Of a DNA stretch of 64,000 nucleotides, positions 12,301 to 22,300 are shown piece after piece. Source of the DNA: Halichondria panicea (taxonomy: Eukaryota > Porifera > Demospongiae > Suberitida > Halichondriidae); contig NC_087380.1 in assembly GCF_963675165.1 (NCBI RefSeq), positions 2,099,803-2,163,802 on the forward strand, in the 5' to 3' direction. Under the pieces are notes generated by a model. The model had not been told where the DNA came from. It saw only the letters and a list, made by a program, of their open reading frames with translations, and did no database searches. Numbering within the stretch: the stretch's first letter is position 1; each line of letters starts with the position of its first letter. The position numbers and the translations under genes were made by a program.

Positions 12301-14260
12301 ATAGCGCCTAATAACGTTTGCCTACGGTATGCACAGTACGTTACAATCATGGTACTACTGTGTTGAGCAATATTAACAGGTCGTTTTCTCCTACAGCCGT
12401 TGTGTGTCCTTCTCTACTGACCATTACCAATGGCACCATCTCCTACTCTCCTGATGTCACCCCTGACTATGACCTGGGAACTGAGGCAACCTACACTTGT
12501 GAGGCTGGATTTTATCTTGAGGGTAATGAGGTACGAGTGTGTATGGATGATGATGGAATGGACACTATTGGAGTGTGGAGTGGTCAGGAGCCAAGCTGTG
12601 TCAGTAAGCTATCCGCTTCTGTAACATGTGTGGTAATTATAATTATTAACATATATCCACTTTGTACAGCCATTGAGTGTCCTTCTTTACCGGATATTAC
12701 AAATGGTATGGTATCCTACAAATCTGACAATTCGGATAACTTAGCCCTGAGAACTGTGGCCACCTACAGCTGTACCGCTGGGTTCTTCCTGGATGTGTCT
12801 GAAGGAGATGAAGTTAGGACCTGTTTAGACGATGATGGAATGGACACCATTGGAATGTGGAGTGGTCAGGAGCCAAGCTGTGTCTGTAAGATATCAGCCT
12901 AATTAAGCAACTGCATTGTGTGTTTGGAAATTTCCACTATTGTATCTAGTACTGTCCCTATCTCCCTGATCATGGAGTGAGGTAATTTGCAAAATGCCAG
13001 TCAAGTGATTCATGAGCTATTTCTTGTTTCCCCAGTCGTCCCTCCTCCTATACGCTCAGTGTTGTTCCAACTCAGGCTCACCAACATTAATAACTGTCCT
13101 GACTGGGTGGTGAGTTCAATCATGCAGGAGCAGATGAGGGGATGGAGCGTCTTACTACGCAGATTCTGTATCATCTAGCTATGTACAAATTATGTCATAT
13201 AATTATGTCAAACCGCTAAGTGCTGCTATAACATTACACTATTATTAGATCAAAACGCGTTATCAGCCGCACTTAGCACATTACAAATAATTAAAGAGTG
13301 CGGTTATAAGACGATAGTGAATCCGCAATAAGATCCCCTCATCTGCTATTGCTATTATATTTAACAATTAACGTTATCTGTAAATTTATAATTATTTCTC
13401 TCTCTACAGGACCAGGATGGGAGGATAGAAGCTGTGATGAGTGCGTTTGCTATCGAGGTGAAGAGCCACTGTGGGTGTGGTTTCTCAAGCATGGTCATGA
13501 CTGCCCCTCTCTTCCGCTGCTTCCCTGGGTCGGACAGAGCTGTCACATTCCAAGCTTTTCTATCCGATTCCAGGCTCCTCACTCCTATACAGGACTGGAT
13601 ACAAACCAATGGATTCATTCCCATTCAGAATGTACTGATTGAGGTGGACAAGTCTTGTCCGGTGCAGATATCGAGCCTTGCAGACACAGAGTGCACCAAT
13701 CAGCCTACAGCTGCAGGGAGCAGTGACATAGCCGCTGTGGTTGGTGGAGTGGTGGGAGGAGTTGTCATTGTTCTTATCATTGTAGTTGGCATTGTTGTGA
13801 TAGTGATTGCTTATTTTGTGTTCAAAAACAAGAGAGAGAAGCTAACCGTCAACAAAACAGCTAAGTGAGTCAATAGTTGTATTACAAAGATTATGTGATT
13901 TTGCAATTTACTATACCTCCCTCTCCCTCCAGACCTGACCTACCACCAGTGTCACTAAAGGGTGTGGTCAATACTAGTGAAATACAACCATACGAGATGA
14001 TGGAAATGGGTCACGAATACGAGGAAGTGTCGAAGTTCCAACAAGTCGTCGGTGGAGAGTACGAGATCATTGGAGCACCCTCACAGACAACTGGCTCCGA
14101 GAGCAAGGCTGCTATAAAGACCGAGTCATCACCACCCACTCCACCCACACCACAACCCTCACAAGTGACTAAGGCTGCCGGAAATGATATTGAGTTTACA
14201 GAGTGTGTTGCTTACAGCACGACCACCCACAGTCCCCCCCCACAGCCTACAGGCTTATGA
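2835..14260 (+). CDS. receptor A: SP-Ig-CCP(9)-Ig-CCP(12)-membrane domain-TM-Tyr tail
   Basis: Multi-exon type I membrane receptor, about 1,953 residues if all exons listed under its blocks are joined (5,862 nt). Order: signal peptide, Ig-like 1, nine CCPs, Ig-like 2, twelve CCPs, two-exon membrane-proximal domain with TM helix, tyrosine-rich tail. The start is the ATG of MKKLQSVSWLVLL, shared by all six paralogues. Every internal ectodomain exon is a multiple of 3 and starts and ends in phase 1, and the last three exons run phase 1 to 0, 0 to 2, 2 to stop, which fits one continuous frame. CCP domains usually mediate adhesion or complement-type recognition; the ligand is unknown. Oddities: the CCP8 donor is lost, and introns at 9573-10515 and 10717-12396 hold transposable elements. 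A single membrane and tail set means this is one gene. Confidence 0.8.
3512..6779 (+). CDS. receptor A: CCP exons 1-9
   Basis: Nine one-exon CCP/sushi domains: 3512-3691, 3826-4026, 4111-4323, 4412-4630, 5370-5579, 5651-5851, 5898-6125, 6170-6370, 6561-6779. Each shows the CCP pattern: Cys near the start, NG.(I/V).Y, a Y.C in the middle, G(Y/F), a third C (RTC or VRTC), W.G and the last Cys. All lengths are multiples of 3. CCP8 (6170-6370) ends CAR but is followed by gaagtcac instead of gtaagt, so its donor lacks GT. It is probably skipped, which the phase allows. The intron 4631-5369 is long for this gene and resembles one in receptor F (around 59380-59600). Confidence 0.8.
6844..7203 (+). 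CDS. receptor A: Ig-like domain 2 exon
   Basis: A 360-nt phase 1-1 exon reading [58 protein letters not shown] and FCANIIG. It shares with Ig-like 1 the CHTD..CC, W..PN, and TYCC...FCAN landmarks but is a separate lineage, with close relatives in C (34871-35230), D (42092-42454) and E (49579-49941). In all four it is preceded by a CCP containing RERGGDD or MERDGGDD, so this CCP-Ig pair moves as a unit. Confidence 0.8.
7246..9572 (+). CDS. receptor A: CCP exons 10-18
   Basis: Nine CCP exons: 7246-7458, 7510-7716, 7770-7952, 8011-8178, 8237-8413, 8460-8654, 8711-8893, 9143-9349, 9399-9572, all multiples of 3 with phase 1 borders. Subtypes can be recognised and recur in the same order in [86 protein letters not shown]. 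So B and A share a block of ancestral CCP order and not only single domains. The intron 8894-9142 holds a small inverted-repeat element. Confidence 0.8.
8908..9102. mobile_element. MITE with CCGTAT... ends
   Basis: Short element in an intron of receptor A. Left end CCGTATAGCGGGTATATTTC is roughly inverted at the right end, where tataccctcgaaatacgg precedes 9103. The centre repeats cgaa and gttta-type motifs. No coding. It is a non-autonomous DNA element by structure; the family is not assigned. Confidence 0.55.
9645..10444. mobile_element. foldback element, 800 bp, arms about 370-390 bp
   Basis: A long, nearly perfect inverted repeat. The left arm starts agagtaaacaaccgattatc (9645) and the right arm ends gataatcggttgtttactct (10444). 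Matching landmarks along the arms: ccgaagaagctttttgttgg against its complement, acctaggta, and ggtggcctcttgaaaaagtc near the centre. Only a short loop remains around 10000-10045. No ORF inside. It lies in the intron between CCP18 and CCP19 of receptor A, so it can be spliced out, though the transcript would carry a very stable hairpin. Confidence 0.8.
10516..12885 (+). CDS. receptor A: CCP exons 19-21
   Basis: Exons 10516-10716, 12397-12603 and 12670-12885. The first ([21 protein letters not shown]) is the CTDLMD subtype also found at 3826, 5370, 36939 and 59833. The second ([20 protein letters not shown], ending SGQEPSCVS) is the subtype that sits near the membrane in every paralogue. The third (AIECPSLPDITNGMVSY) has its counterpart in B at 24496. 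A 1.7-kb intron with a transposable element splits the first from the second. Confidence 0.8.
10749..12316. mobile_element. DNA element with degenerate terminal inverted repeats
   Basis: The left end cgttattaagcggcggcgcctat and right end atagcgcctaataacg are inverted. Further in, tagggattggaaac and ttgaaacactccgtg at the left match the complement of gtttctaatccctgtta and cgcggagtgtttcac at the right. No transposase ORF seen. Inside, 11460-11770 carries loose repeats of ttcttcctttcg.tttgttcgag. A fragment of the right end recurs at 23150-23230 in receptor B. Ends are approximate. Confidence 0.5.
13036..13864 (+). CDS. receptor A: membrane-proximal domain and TM helix
   Basis: Exon 13036-13109 (74 nt, phase 1 to 0) reads VVPPPIRSVLFQLRLTNINN and CPDWV. 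Exon 13410-13864 (phase 0 to 2) reads [40 protein letters not shown], then a strand-rich stretch ([20 protein letters not shown]), [13 protein letters not shown], a linker ending AAGSSD, a TM helix of Val/Ile/Gly type ([20 protein letters not shown]) and a basic stop-transfer KNKREK. The extracellular part is conserved in A, B, C and F and absent from D and E. From memory it resembles a cysteine-containing membrane-proximal domain common in sponge receptor proteins; I cannot name a database family. Confidence 0.75.
13207..13333. repeat. small imperfect hairpin in receptor A intron
   Basis: The sequence gctaagtgctgctataac and tcagccgcacttagc are partly inverted, with agtgcggttataag further on. 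It looks like a decayed MITE inside the intron between the two membrane-proximal exons. Ends are approximate. Confidence 0.35.
13933..14260 (+). CDS. receptor A: cytoplasmic signalling tail
   Basis: Last exon, phase 2 start, stop TGA at 14258-14260, about 109 residues. Motifs in order: [17 protein letters not shown], containing YxxM (PI3K p85 SH2 type) and YEEV five residues later; GEYEIIG; the proline-rich [12 protein letters not shown]; and TECVAYSTT. The YEMM/YEEV pair resembles an ITAM but the spacer is one residue short of the usual 6-8, and Met replaces Leu/Ile. Tyrosine phosphorylation by Src-type kinases followed by SH2 recruitment is the expected use. The same tail is kept in B to D. 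Confidence 0.8.
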
Positions 14261-14849
14261 ACTATAACATGAAACTGCAAACTGATAGTAATACTGTTGA
14301 CTGCTCTATAGCAATTGTTAATGATACGTTTATTTGCTTGTATTTGCATGCATGGGCCTTTCTTGGCTATTAAACTTTTATGTTCAAAGGTCTTTGGTCT
14401 GCATATAATTATTTGCATTTACACGTTCTTGCATGGGTAATGTCATCACCAGTCCTTCGTGAATATGAACACATTGTCTAGTAGCCATTCCCACCGCTGT
14501 GTGTATACCGACACATTGGTATCATGAGACGATAGTTTTGACATTCAGTTGTGTGCTTAGAAGGAGTGGTGTGTGCTTGCTTTCAATATGATATAGAGTG
14601 CTTCAGTGTTTATTATGAGTATTGCTTGTTGTCTTGTCCTGAGGCAATGATTGTCACTTCTTAATAGCTTAGGGCTGTGATAGTTTAGGAACTCCAGCAA
14701 ATGGTGCATGTTGCCTTTGCTCCAATATCAATCTGTGTTTGATAGCTGATACTATAGCATGTAGATCTATAGTGTCATGCATCTCATTTTAAACTATACT
14801 TCTATAGTGCAATCACTGAAGTCATGATTATAATAATGAACACCCCTCC

Positions 14850-14935
14850 CTTCAGAGATGGTTCTCGAGACATGCTCACTGGTGACCTTCCTGGTTTGAC
14901 CTAAGGAGGAGTACTCAACCATGCCTTTTTTCACA
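14850..14935 (+). pseudogene. SH2 N-terminal exon relic (unit A-B)
   Basis: The stretch agagatggttctcgagacatgc encodes RDGSRDMLTG, the start of the p85-type C-terminal SH2 domain, but the copy is shortened through the GTFLV strand and the FLVR arginine position is a stop (ctggtttga). It is non-functional as a phosphotyrosine binder. Confidence 0.55.
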
Positions 14936-15212
14936 CACACACCATTGTAAAAGTAGAGTAGTTTATAGCTGCCGTGTCGTGTCTATATAGAGAGGCCATT
15001 AGCCACATGAGAATTAATTCCATTACAAGGATCGACAGTAGAATATAGAGCCCATGCAGTTATATATGCTAGATCTATATTCTCCTTAACCACTTGATGC
15101 CCTTTTCTTGTTTTGTACATTGTATATGGTTTACATGCAAAGCCAAATGAATTATGCATTAGATGATTTTCGATCACTCTTTGCATTTACATATCTCTTA
15201 TCCCCCCGTGTA

Positions 15213-15404
15213 GATGGAGGCAGGTTCAAGAGGATTCCCATGTACAGAGACCCTGCTGGTGGGTACGGATTTGCATCACCATTCGAATTTGACTCTCTGC
15301 TCAGTTTAGTGCTGTACTATGCCACCAACACGATGGAGAAACACAACCCTGAACTGGAGACAATTCTTAGATACCCTGAATTCCATGTGGACAGGGGCCG
15401 TTAG
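15213..15404 (+). pseudogene. terminal SH2 exon, p85-like, frame intact
   Basis: The only copy in the window whose terminal SH2 exon stays open: GGRFKRIPMYRDPAGGYGFA, SPFEFDSLLSLVLYYATNTM, EKHNPELETILRYPEFHVDR and GR-stop. It aligns along its length with the end of p85 C-terminal SH2 domains (GYGFAEPYNL..SL.ELVLHY....L..HN..L...L.YPV). The upstream SH2 half (14850-14935) is broken, so the exon alone cannot form a working SH2. It is called a pseudogene for that reason; splicing from the distant 5' exons is conceivable but unsupported. Confidence 0.6.
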
Positions 15405-15525
15405 TAACTGAACTAGCAGCTGTACAGTATTGTATGTATATGTAGGATTATTTTTCTGTGTATGTATGTATATATGTGGGTGCATGTACACTTTTGATAT
15501 GTGGAAGTTGCAATCACAATTTCAG

Positions 15526-15533
15526 ACTTCCTG
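15526..15533. promoter_or_regulatory. ETS-like motif upstream of receptor B
   Basis: ACTTCCTG followed by TTGTCAT, 75 bp before the ATG, at the same relative place as in the other paralogues. Confidence 0.3.
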
Positions 15534-15600
15534 TTGTCATCTGATTAAAGTCATTGGTAAATTATAATTTGGAGTAGATCTATGCATACATGAAGACAGC

Positions 15601-16343
15601 ATGAAGAAGTTACAAGGTGATTGTGTAGTTTGGCTGGTCTTTTTGACTGGAGCTGCTCAGCTCTTACTAGTGTGTGGAGAGGGTATGTCTTTCGTGACAT
15701 CTCCAGCCACTCAGTATATAAATGTTATGTGATTGTGTGCAGGAGTGTACCTATCTCTTGGATCAACCAACATCACCACTAACAACACTGAGATCCCCAT
15801 CACTGATATTGGAGATTATTTTGGAAATGGTTGTCCCACTCTCATCTGTCACACTGACCTCGTGGCATGTTGTACACCCTATGAGACAATGATGGCAAGA
15901 GGATTTGGACTCTGGCGCTATCCAAATGGGGCTCGTGTTCCTGGTATATCAGGATCCAACTCAGCATATCGACCGTTTGTGTCATTTAGAAATGTTCAAT
16001 CTATTCAACTGATTCGTAGAGAGAGTGTTAACCCCCCTCCCCTGAGCCCAACTGGTTCCTATTGTTGTATTATACCAACTATCGGAGGAGAGATGACATT
16101 CTGTGCTAACCTAGGTGAGTGGTTCAGCAATATTCACTATTAGTTCAATCCACTATCCCCTTCTAGTTGTGTGTCTGTCTCTCCCTCCCCTGACCAATGG
16201 TATAGTCTCATATAACGACTCAATACTGGGTCTGGACACTCTGGCCATCTACACCTGTGACACAGGCTACACTCTCGAAGGAAACATTACCAGGACTTGT
16301 GAGAGGGATGGAGTGTGGAGTGGGTTAGCTCCATTTTGTGAGC
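15601..16343 (+). CDS. receptor B: signal peptide, Ig-like 1, CCP1
   Basis: Exons 15601-15682 ([20 protein letters not shown], then LLLVCGE), 15743-16114 (Ig-like 1, 372 nt: [57 protein letters not shown]) and 16167-16343 (CCP: VVCLSLPPLTNGIVSY). Ig-like 1 is close to those of C and E, about one substitution per several residues, while the A copy is more distant. Confidence 0.8.
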
Positions 16344-19300
16344 GTAAGTGGAATGGATATTGTACTGTTTGTATATATTTTCAATTTCCATACAGAGATA
16401 CTGATCTGTTCCGACCTCCCTCTCGTCACTAATGGAGACGTTTTCTACACTGCTGGATTCCCTGACAACAGATCTCTCTATTCTGGAGCTACCTACACGT
16501 GCAATCCTGGCTACACTCTCATTGGAGGGAGCACCACCAGGACCTGTGTGAGTGGAGGGAGATGGAGTGGGTCACCTCCAACTTGTCAATGTGAGTTTTG
16601 TAACTCGTACACAGTTTGCATTTCGTGTGTAGACATAGGGCTCACTACTGCTCCACCCATCACCTGCTCTGACCTGATTAATCCGACCAATGGAACGATC
16701 GGCTATGATATGGGGACTGCTAGTTCAAGACCAGTGTACACGGTGGCCACCTACACCTGTGACACTGGATACACTCTCAATGGAGACACTACCAGGACTT
16801 GTAGGAGTGATGGAATTTGGAGTGGATCAAGTCCAGTTTGTCAGCGTAAGTACTAGCTTGTGGAATGGATTTTCTTTTTTTCATGGTATGCATGGATTTC
16901 CATACAGAGATACTGATCTGTTCCGACCTCCCTCTCGTCACTAATGGAGACGTTTTCTACACTGCTGGATTCCCTGACAACAGATCTCTCTATTCTGGAG
17001 CTACCTACACGTGCAATCCTGGCTACACTCTCATTGGAGGGAGCACCACCAGGACCTGTGTGAGTGGAGGGAGATGGAGTGGGTCACCTCCAACTTGTCA
17101 ATGTGAGTTTTGTAACTCGTACACAGTTTGCATTTCGTGTATAGACATAGGGCTCACTACTGCTCCACCCATCACCTGCTCTGACCTAATTAATCCGACC
17201 AATGGAACGATCGGCTATGATATGGGGACTGCTAGTTCAAGACCAGTGTACACGGTGGCCACCTACACCTGTGACACTGGATACACTCTCAATGGAGACA
17301 CTACCAGGACTTGTAGGAGTGATGGAATTTGGAGTGGATCAAGTCCAGTTTGTCAGCGTAAGTACTAGCTTGTGGAATGGATTTTCTTTTTTTCATGGTA
17401 TGCATGGATTTCCATACAGAGATACTGATCTGTTCCGACCTCCCTCTCGTCACTAATGGAGACGTTTTCTACACTGCTGGATTCCCTGACAACAGATCTC
17501 TCTATTCTGGAGCTACCTACACGTGCAATCCTGGCTACACTCTCATTGGAGGGAGCACCACCAGGACCTGTGTGAGTGGAGGGAGATGGAGTGGATCACC
17601 TCCAAGTTGTCAATGTGAGTTTTGTAACTCGTACACAGTTTGCATTTCGTATATAGACATAGGGCTCACTACTGCTCCACCCATCACCTGCTCTGACCTA
17701 ATTAATCCGACCAATGGAACGATCGGCTATGATATGGGGACTGCTAGTTCAAGACCAGTGTACACGGTGGCCACCTACACCTGTGACACTGGATACACTC
17801 TCAATGGAGACACTACCAGGACTTGTAGGAGTGATGGAATTTGGAGTGGATCAAGTCCAGTTTGTCAGCGTAAGTACTAGCTTGTGGAATGGATATTCTT
17901 TTTTTCATGGTATGCATGGATTTCCATACAGAGATACTGATCTGTTCCGACCTCCCTTTCGTCACTAATGGAGACGTTTTCTACACTGCTGGATCCCCTG
18001 ACAACAGATCTCTCTATTCTGGAGCTACCTACACGTGCAATCCTGGCTACACTCTCATTGGAGGGAGCACCACCAGGGCCTGTGTGAGTGGAGGGAGATG
18101 GAGTGGGTCACCTCCAACTTGTCAATGTGAGTTTTGTAACTCGTACACAGTTTGCATTTCGTGTATAGACATAGGGCTCACTACTGCTCCACCCATCACC
18201 TGCTCTGACCTGATTAATCCGACCAATGGAACGATCGGCTATGATATGGGGACTGCTAGTTCAAGACCAGTGTACACGGTGGCCACCTACACCTGTGACA
18301 CTGGATACACTCTCAATGGAGACACTACCAGGACTTGTAGGAGTGATGGAATTTGGAGTGGATCAAGTCCAGTTTGTCAGCGTAAGTACTAGCTTGTGGA
18401 ATGGATTTTCTTTTTTTCATGGTATGCATGGATTTCCATACAGAGATACTGATCTGTTCCGACCTCCCTCTCGTCACTAATGGAGACGTTTTCTACACTG
18501 CTGGATTCCCTGACAACAGATCTCTCTATTCTGGAGCTACCTACACGTGCAATCCTGGCTACACTCTCATTGGAGGGAGCACCACCAGGACCTGTGTGAG
18601 TGGAGGGAGATGGAGTGGGTCACCTCCAACTTGTCAATGTGAGTTTTGTAACTCGTACACAGTTTGCATTTCGTGTATAGACATAGGGCTCACTACTGCT
18701 CCACCCATCACCTGCTCTGACCTGATTAATCCGACCAATGGAACGATCGGCTATGATATGGGGACTGCTAGTTCAAGACCAGTGTACACGGTGGCCACCT
18801 ACACCTGTGACACTGGATACACTCTCAATGGAGACACTACCAGGACTTGTAGGAGTGATGGAATTTGGAGTGGATCAAGTCCAGTTTGTCAGCGTAAGTA
18901 CTAGCTTGTGGAATGGATTTTCTTTTTTTCATGGTATGCATGGATTTCCATACAGAGATACTGATCTGTTCCGACCTCCCTCTCGTCACTAATGGAGACG
19001 TTTTCTACACTGCTGGATTCCCTGACAACAGATCTCTCTATTCTGGAGCTACCTACATGTGCAATCCTGGCTACACTCTCATTGGAGGGAGCACCACCAG
19101 GACCTGTGTAAGTGGAGGGATCTGGAGTGGGTCACCTCCAACTTGTCAATGTGAGTTCTGTAACTCGTACACAGTTTGCATTTCGTGTATAGACATAGGG
19201 CTCACTACTGCTCCACCCATCACCTGCTCTGACCTGATTAATTCGACCAATGGAATGATCGGCTATGATATGGGGACTGCTAGTTCAAGACCAGTGTACA

Positions 19301-22300
19301 CGGTAGCCACCTACACCTGTGGCACTGGATACACTCTCAATGGAGACACTACCAGGACTTGTAGGAGTGATGGAATTTGGAGTGGATCAAGTCCAGTTTG
19401 TCAGCGTAAGTACTAGCTTGTGGAATGGATTTTCTTTTTTTCATGGTATGCATGGATTTCCATACAGAGATACTGATCTGTTCTGACCTCACTCTCACCA
19501 ATGGAGATATTGTCTACACTGCTGGATTCCCTGACAACAGATCTCTCTATTCTGGAGCTACCTACACGTGCAATCCTGGCTACACTCTCATTGGAGGGAG
19601 CACCACCAGGACCTGTGTGAGTGGAGGGATCTGGAGTGGGTCACCTGCTCTGACCTGATTAATCCGACCAATGGAACGATCGGCTATGATATGGGGACTG
19701 CTAGTTCAAGACCAGTGTACACTGTGGCCACCTACACCTGTGGCACTGGATACACTCTCAATGGAGGCAGCACCACCAGGGTCTGTGTAAGTGGAGGGAA
19801 GTGGGATGGTGCTGCTCCTCACTGTCCACGTATGTTCTATTATTGCAATTGGTCGCACTGTGTCACATGATAATGTACACAGCTGTGCATTGTGGGACTC
19901 CTCCACCTATTACCAATGGATCTCCTGGGACACCAACAACCACAACATTCACAGGGACAGTGACCTACAGCTGTGTCAGTGGATACTGGATCTCTCGTGG
20001 AGTCACCACAGCAATTGCCACCTGTAAGGCTGACAATACCTGGGGACCTCTACCAACTTGTAAACGTATGTGAAATTGTTATATTATACTGCATTGACAT
20101 TGGACTCAGTTGTGGATTGTGGCTCTCCTCCCCCTGGTATCAATGTCTCTCCTGTGGCTCCGATCAGAACAATCTACCAAGTGACAGTCCTCTACACCTG
20201 TGACAGTGGGTATGAGGTCTCTAATGGAGTCACCACAGCAACAGCTACCTGTGAGACTACTGGCGATTGGGAACCTCTACCAACTTGTATAAGTATGGTT
20301 CAGGGAATTTGTTACTTCACAATTTTATCTACTACATATACAGTTGTGGACTGTGGTGATCCTCCCACTGTTCCCAACGGATCTCCTGGGACACCAACCA
20401 GTACAGCATTTGGAGGGACAGTGTTTTACATGTGCAATAGCAATAGATATCACATGTCAGGATCAGCCACTGTAACTTGTGAGGCTAGTGGGAGTTGGAG
20501 CACAAGACCAACTTGCTCAGGTGAATGGCTCTGCATGAAGTAACTGAAATATGATTGATACTCATAGTGGTATGTTTTAACATTATATTTGTTGATAGCC
20601 ATCTGCAATGACCAACAAATTGAAAATGGTAACATCATCTACAATCATGATACCACACCGAGATCAGAGGGAGCCATTGCTGTGTACTCGTGTATGTCTG
20701 GTTACCAGCTGTCTGGTGTGAGCACTAGGATCTGTGTGGACAGTCACAGAGGAATGGGTGGTGCGTGGACTGGATCAATACCAAGTTGTATAGGTATGAA
20801 AACAATAATTTATTAAGTAGCAATATCCATTCCGTATTATGTTACTTAATTGTACATTTCCAATCATGCAGCAATCTGTGATAGCATCACCCTCGCCCAT
20901 GGAGTGATCAGCTATAGTCCATCTACTACTCCCATACTGGAGGGAGGTGTGGCTATACACAGCTGTGGTGAAGGGTACGGACTGTCTCCTAGCGTGAGAG
21001 CAAAAACATGTCAGCCTGACAGGACATGGAGTGGAGAGGACATCACTTGCCAACGTAAATATTGGGTATATCATATAGATGATACACTTGTGTGTATTGT
21101 CCACAGGTATCATGTGCGCTGCTCTCCCTAATGTTACAAATTGGACCATTGATTACTCTAGTGGCACTACTGCACCGTATGACTATGGAACAACAGCTAC
21201 TTATCAATGCAACTATGGACATATGTTAACAAGTGGAGGAGACAGAGTGAGGACCTGTACTGGTGATGGTAGCAGTCGTAGTGGTCGGTGGAATGGAACT
21301 GCTCCTCAATGTCCACGTATGTTCTAGATTATTTGTTCACATAATTATTATATCCCGTTGCTACGCTGTTGCTAAGTGCAACATGTAGCATAATGCACTG
21401 CTGAAAGTCAAAATGTACTAACCACAAAACGCCTCTCTGGCATTAATTAGACAGACAATTAAATTAAATAATCATGAGAAATAACAAGTATCAAAGTAAG
21501 TCCAGCCATGCAGGAATGTTCAGCACTGCTGGAGTTTCTTCTTTGCAACCATGCAGGTTTCAAAGTTCGAAGATTCTGCGTTCCTAGACCTAGTCCTCGA
21601 CCTCGTGATGCATGTCAATTCTGCTTCACCATAGCACTAGAAGCGGCTCTTTTTGCTGGGGGCTTGAGCTGTTTTGCAGCAGTGTAGAGGAGAGCTTCTT
21701 TGGCTTGGTTGTAAGGCCGAGGGTAAGACCACCGTGGAGGGCTGTTCGAGCAGCAGTTACACTGAGTAGTGGGGTGGGGCTGTTTATTCGTAGCAGTAGT
21801 AAGTGGGGTGGGACTGTTTCTTTGCAGCAGTATAGTGAGGTGGGGCTGTTTTGCAGTGGTTTCAGCGTTGGAACTCCAACAATTTTGTGTCAAGCCATTC
21901 GTCGGTCATGCCAATCTTGTACGCTGCAGATACTGGCATCTAGAAGAGAAAAGAGATGGAGCTGTGTCTAGAGTTGTCTCTGTCATCTTTTTGTGCAGTG
22001 TTACTAAGATAGTGTTATGTTGCTATGCCCTCGGAATATAAACTATAGTTATAACACGTGCACGCGGGATGCATGGCATATATCCCTCATGCCAGTGTTA
22101 TAATAACTATAACTTAATGTTGTATACACACAGCTGTGGACTGTGGGGCTCCTCCGTCTATTACTAATGGATCTCGTGGGATACCAACAACCACAACATT
22201 CACAGGGACAGTGACCTACAGCTGTGTCACTGGATACTGGATCTCTCCAGGAGTCACCACAGCAACGGCTACCTGTATGGCTAATAGAACCTGGGGACCT

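Larger units (their letters stand above)
14261..15600. other. intergenic A-B: shared 3' flank and p85 relic 2 neighbourhood
   Basis: Bases 14380-14740 hold the 3' flank block shared with B, C and D (aaggtctttggtctgca, then cgttcttgcatgggtaatgtcatcacc, then gtgtgcttgctttcaat and aatggtgcatgttgcctttgct). Two SH2 exon relics follow. No other gene seen. In all copies the order is tail exon, this flank, SH2 relics, next signal peptide. Confidence 0.6.

Noticed and set aside
16690-18992. Repeated 84-residue ORFs starting MERSAMIWGLLV
   Set aside because: They are alternative-frame shadows of the B-type CCP exons and the next unit's A-type exon.
16382-19645. Regular repeat array as a CRISPR locus
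   Set aside because: The 512-bp units are whole CCP exon pairs with introns and no short repeat-spacer structure; the genome is clearly eukaryotic.
21612-22041. ORFs of 119 and 92 residues in the receptor B intron insertion
   Set aside because: They follow G/T-rich subrepeats in all frames and show no protein-like pattern.
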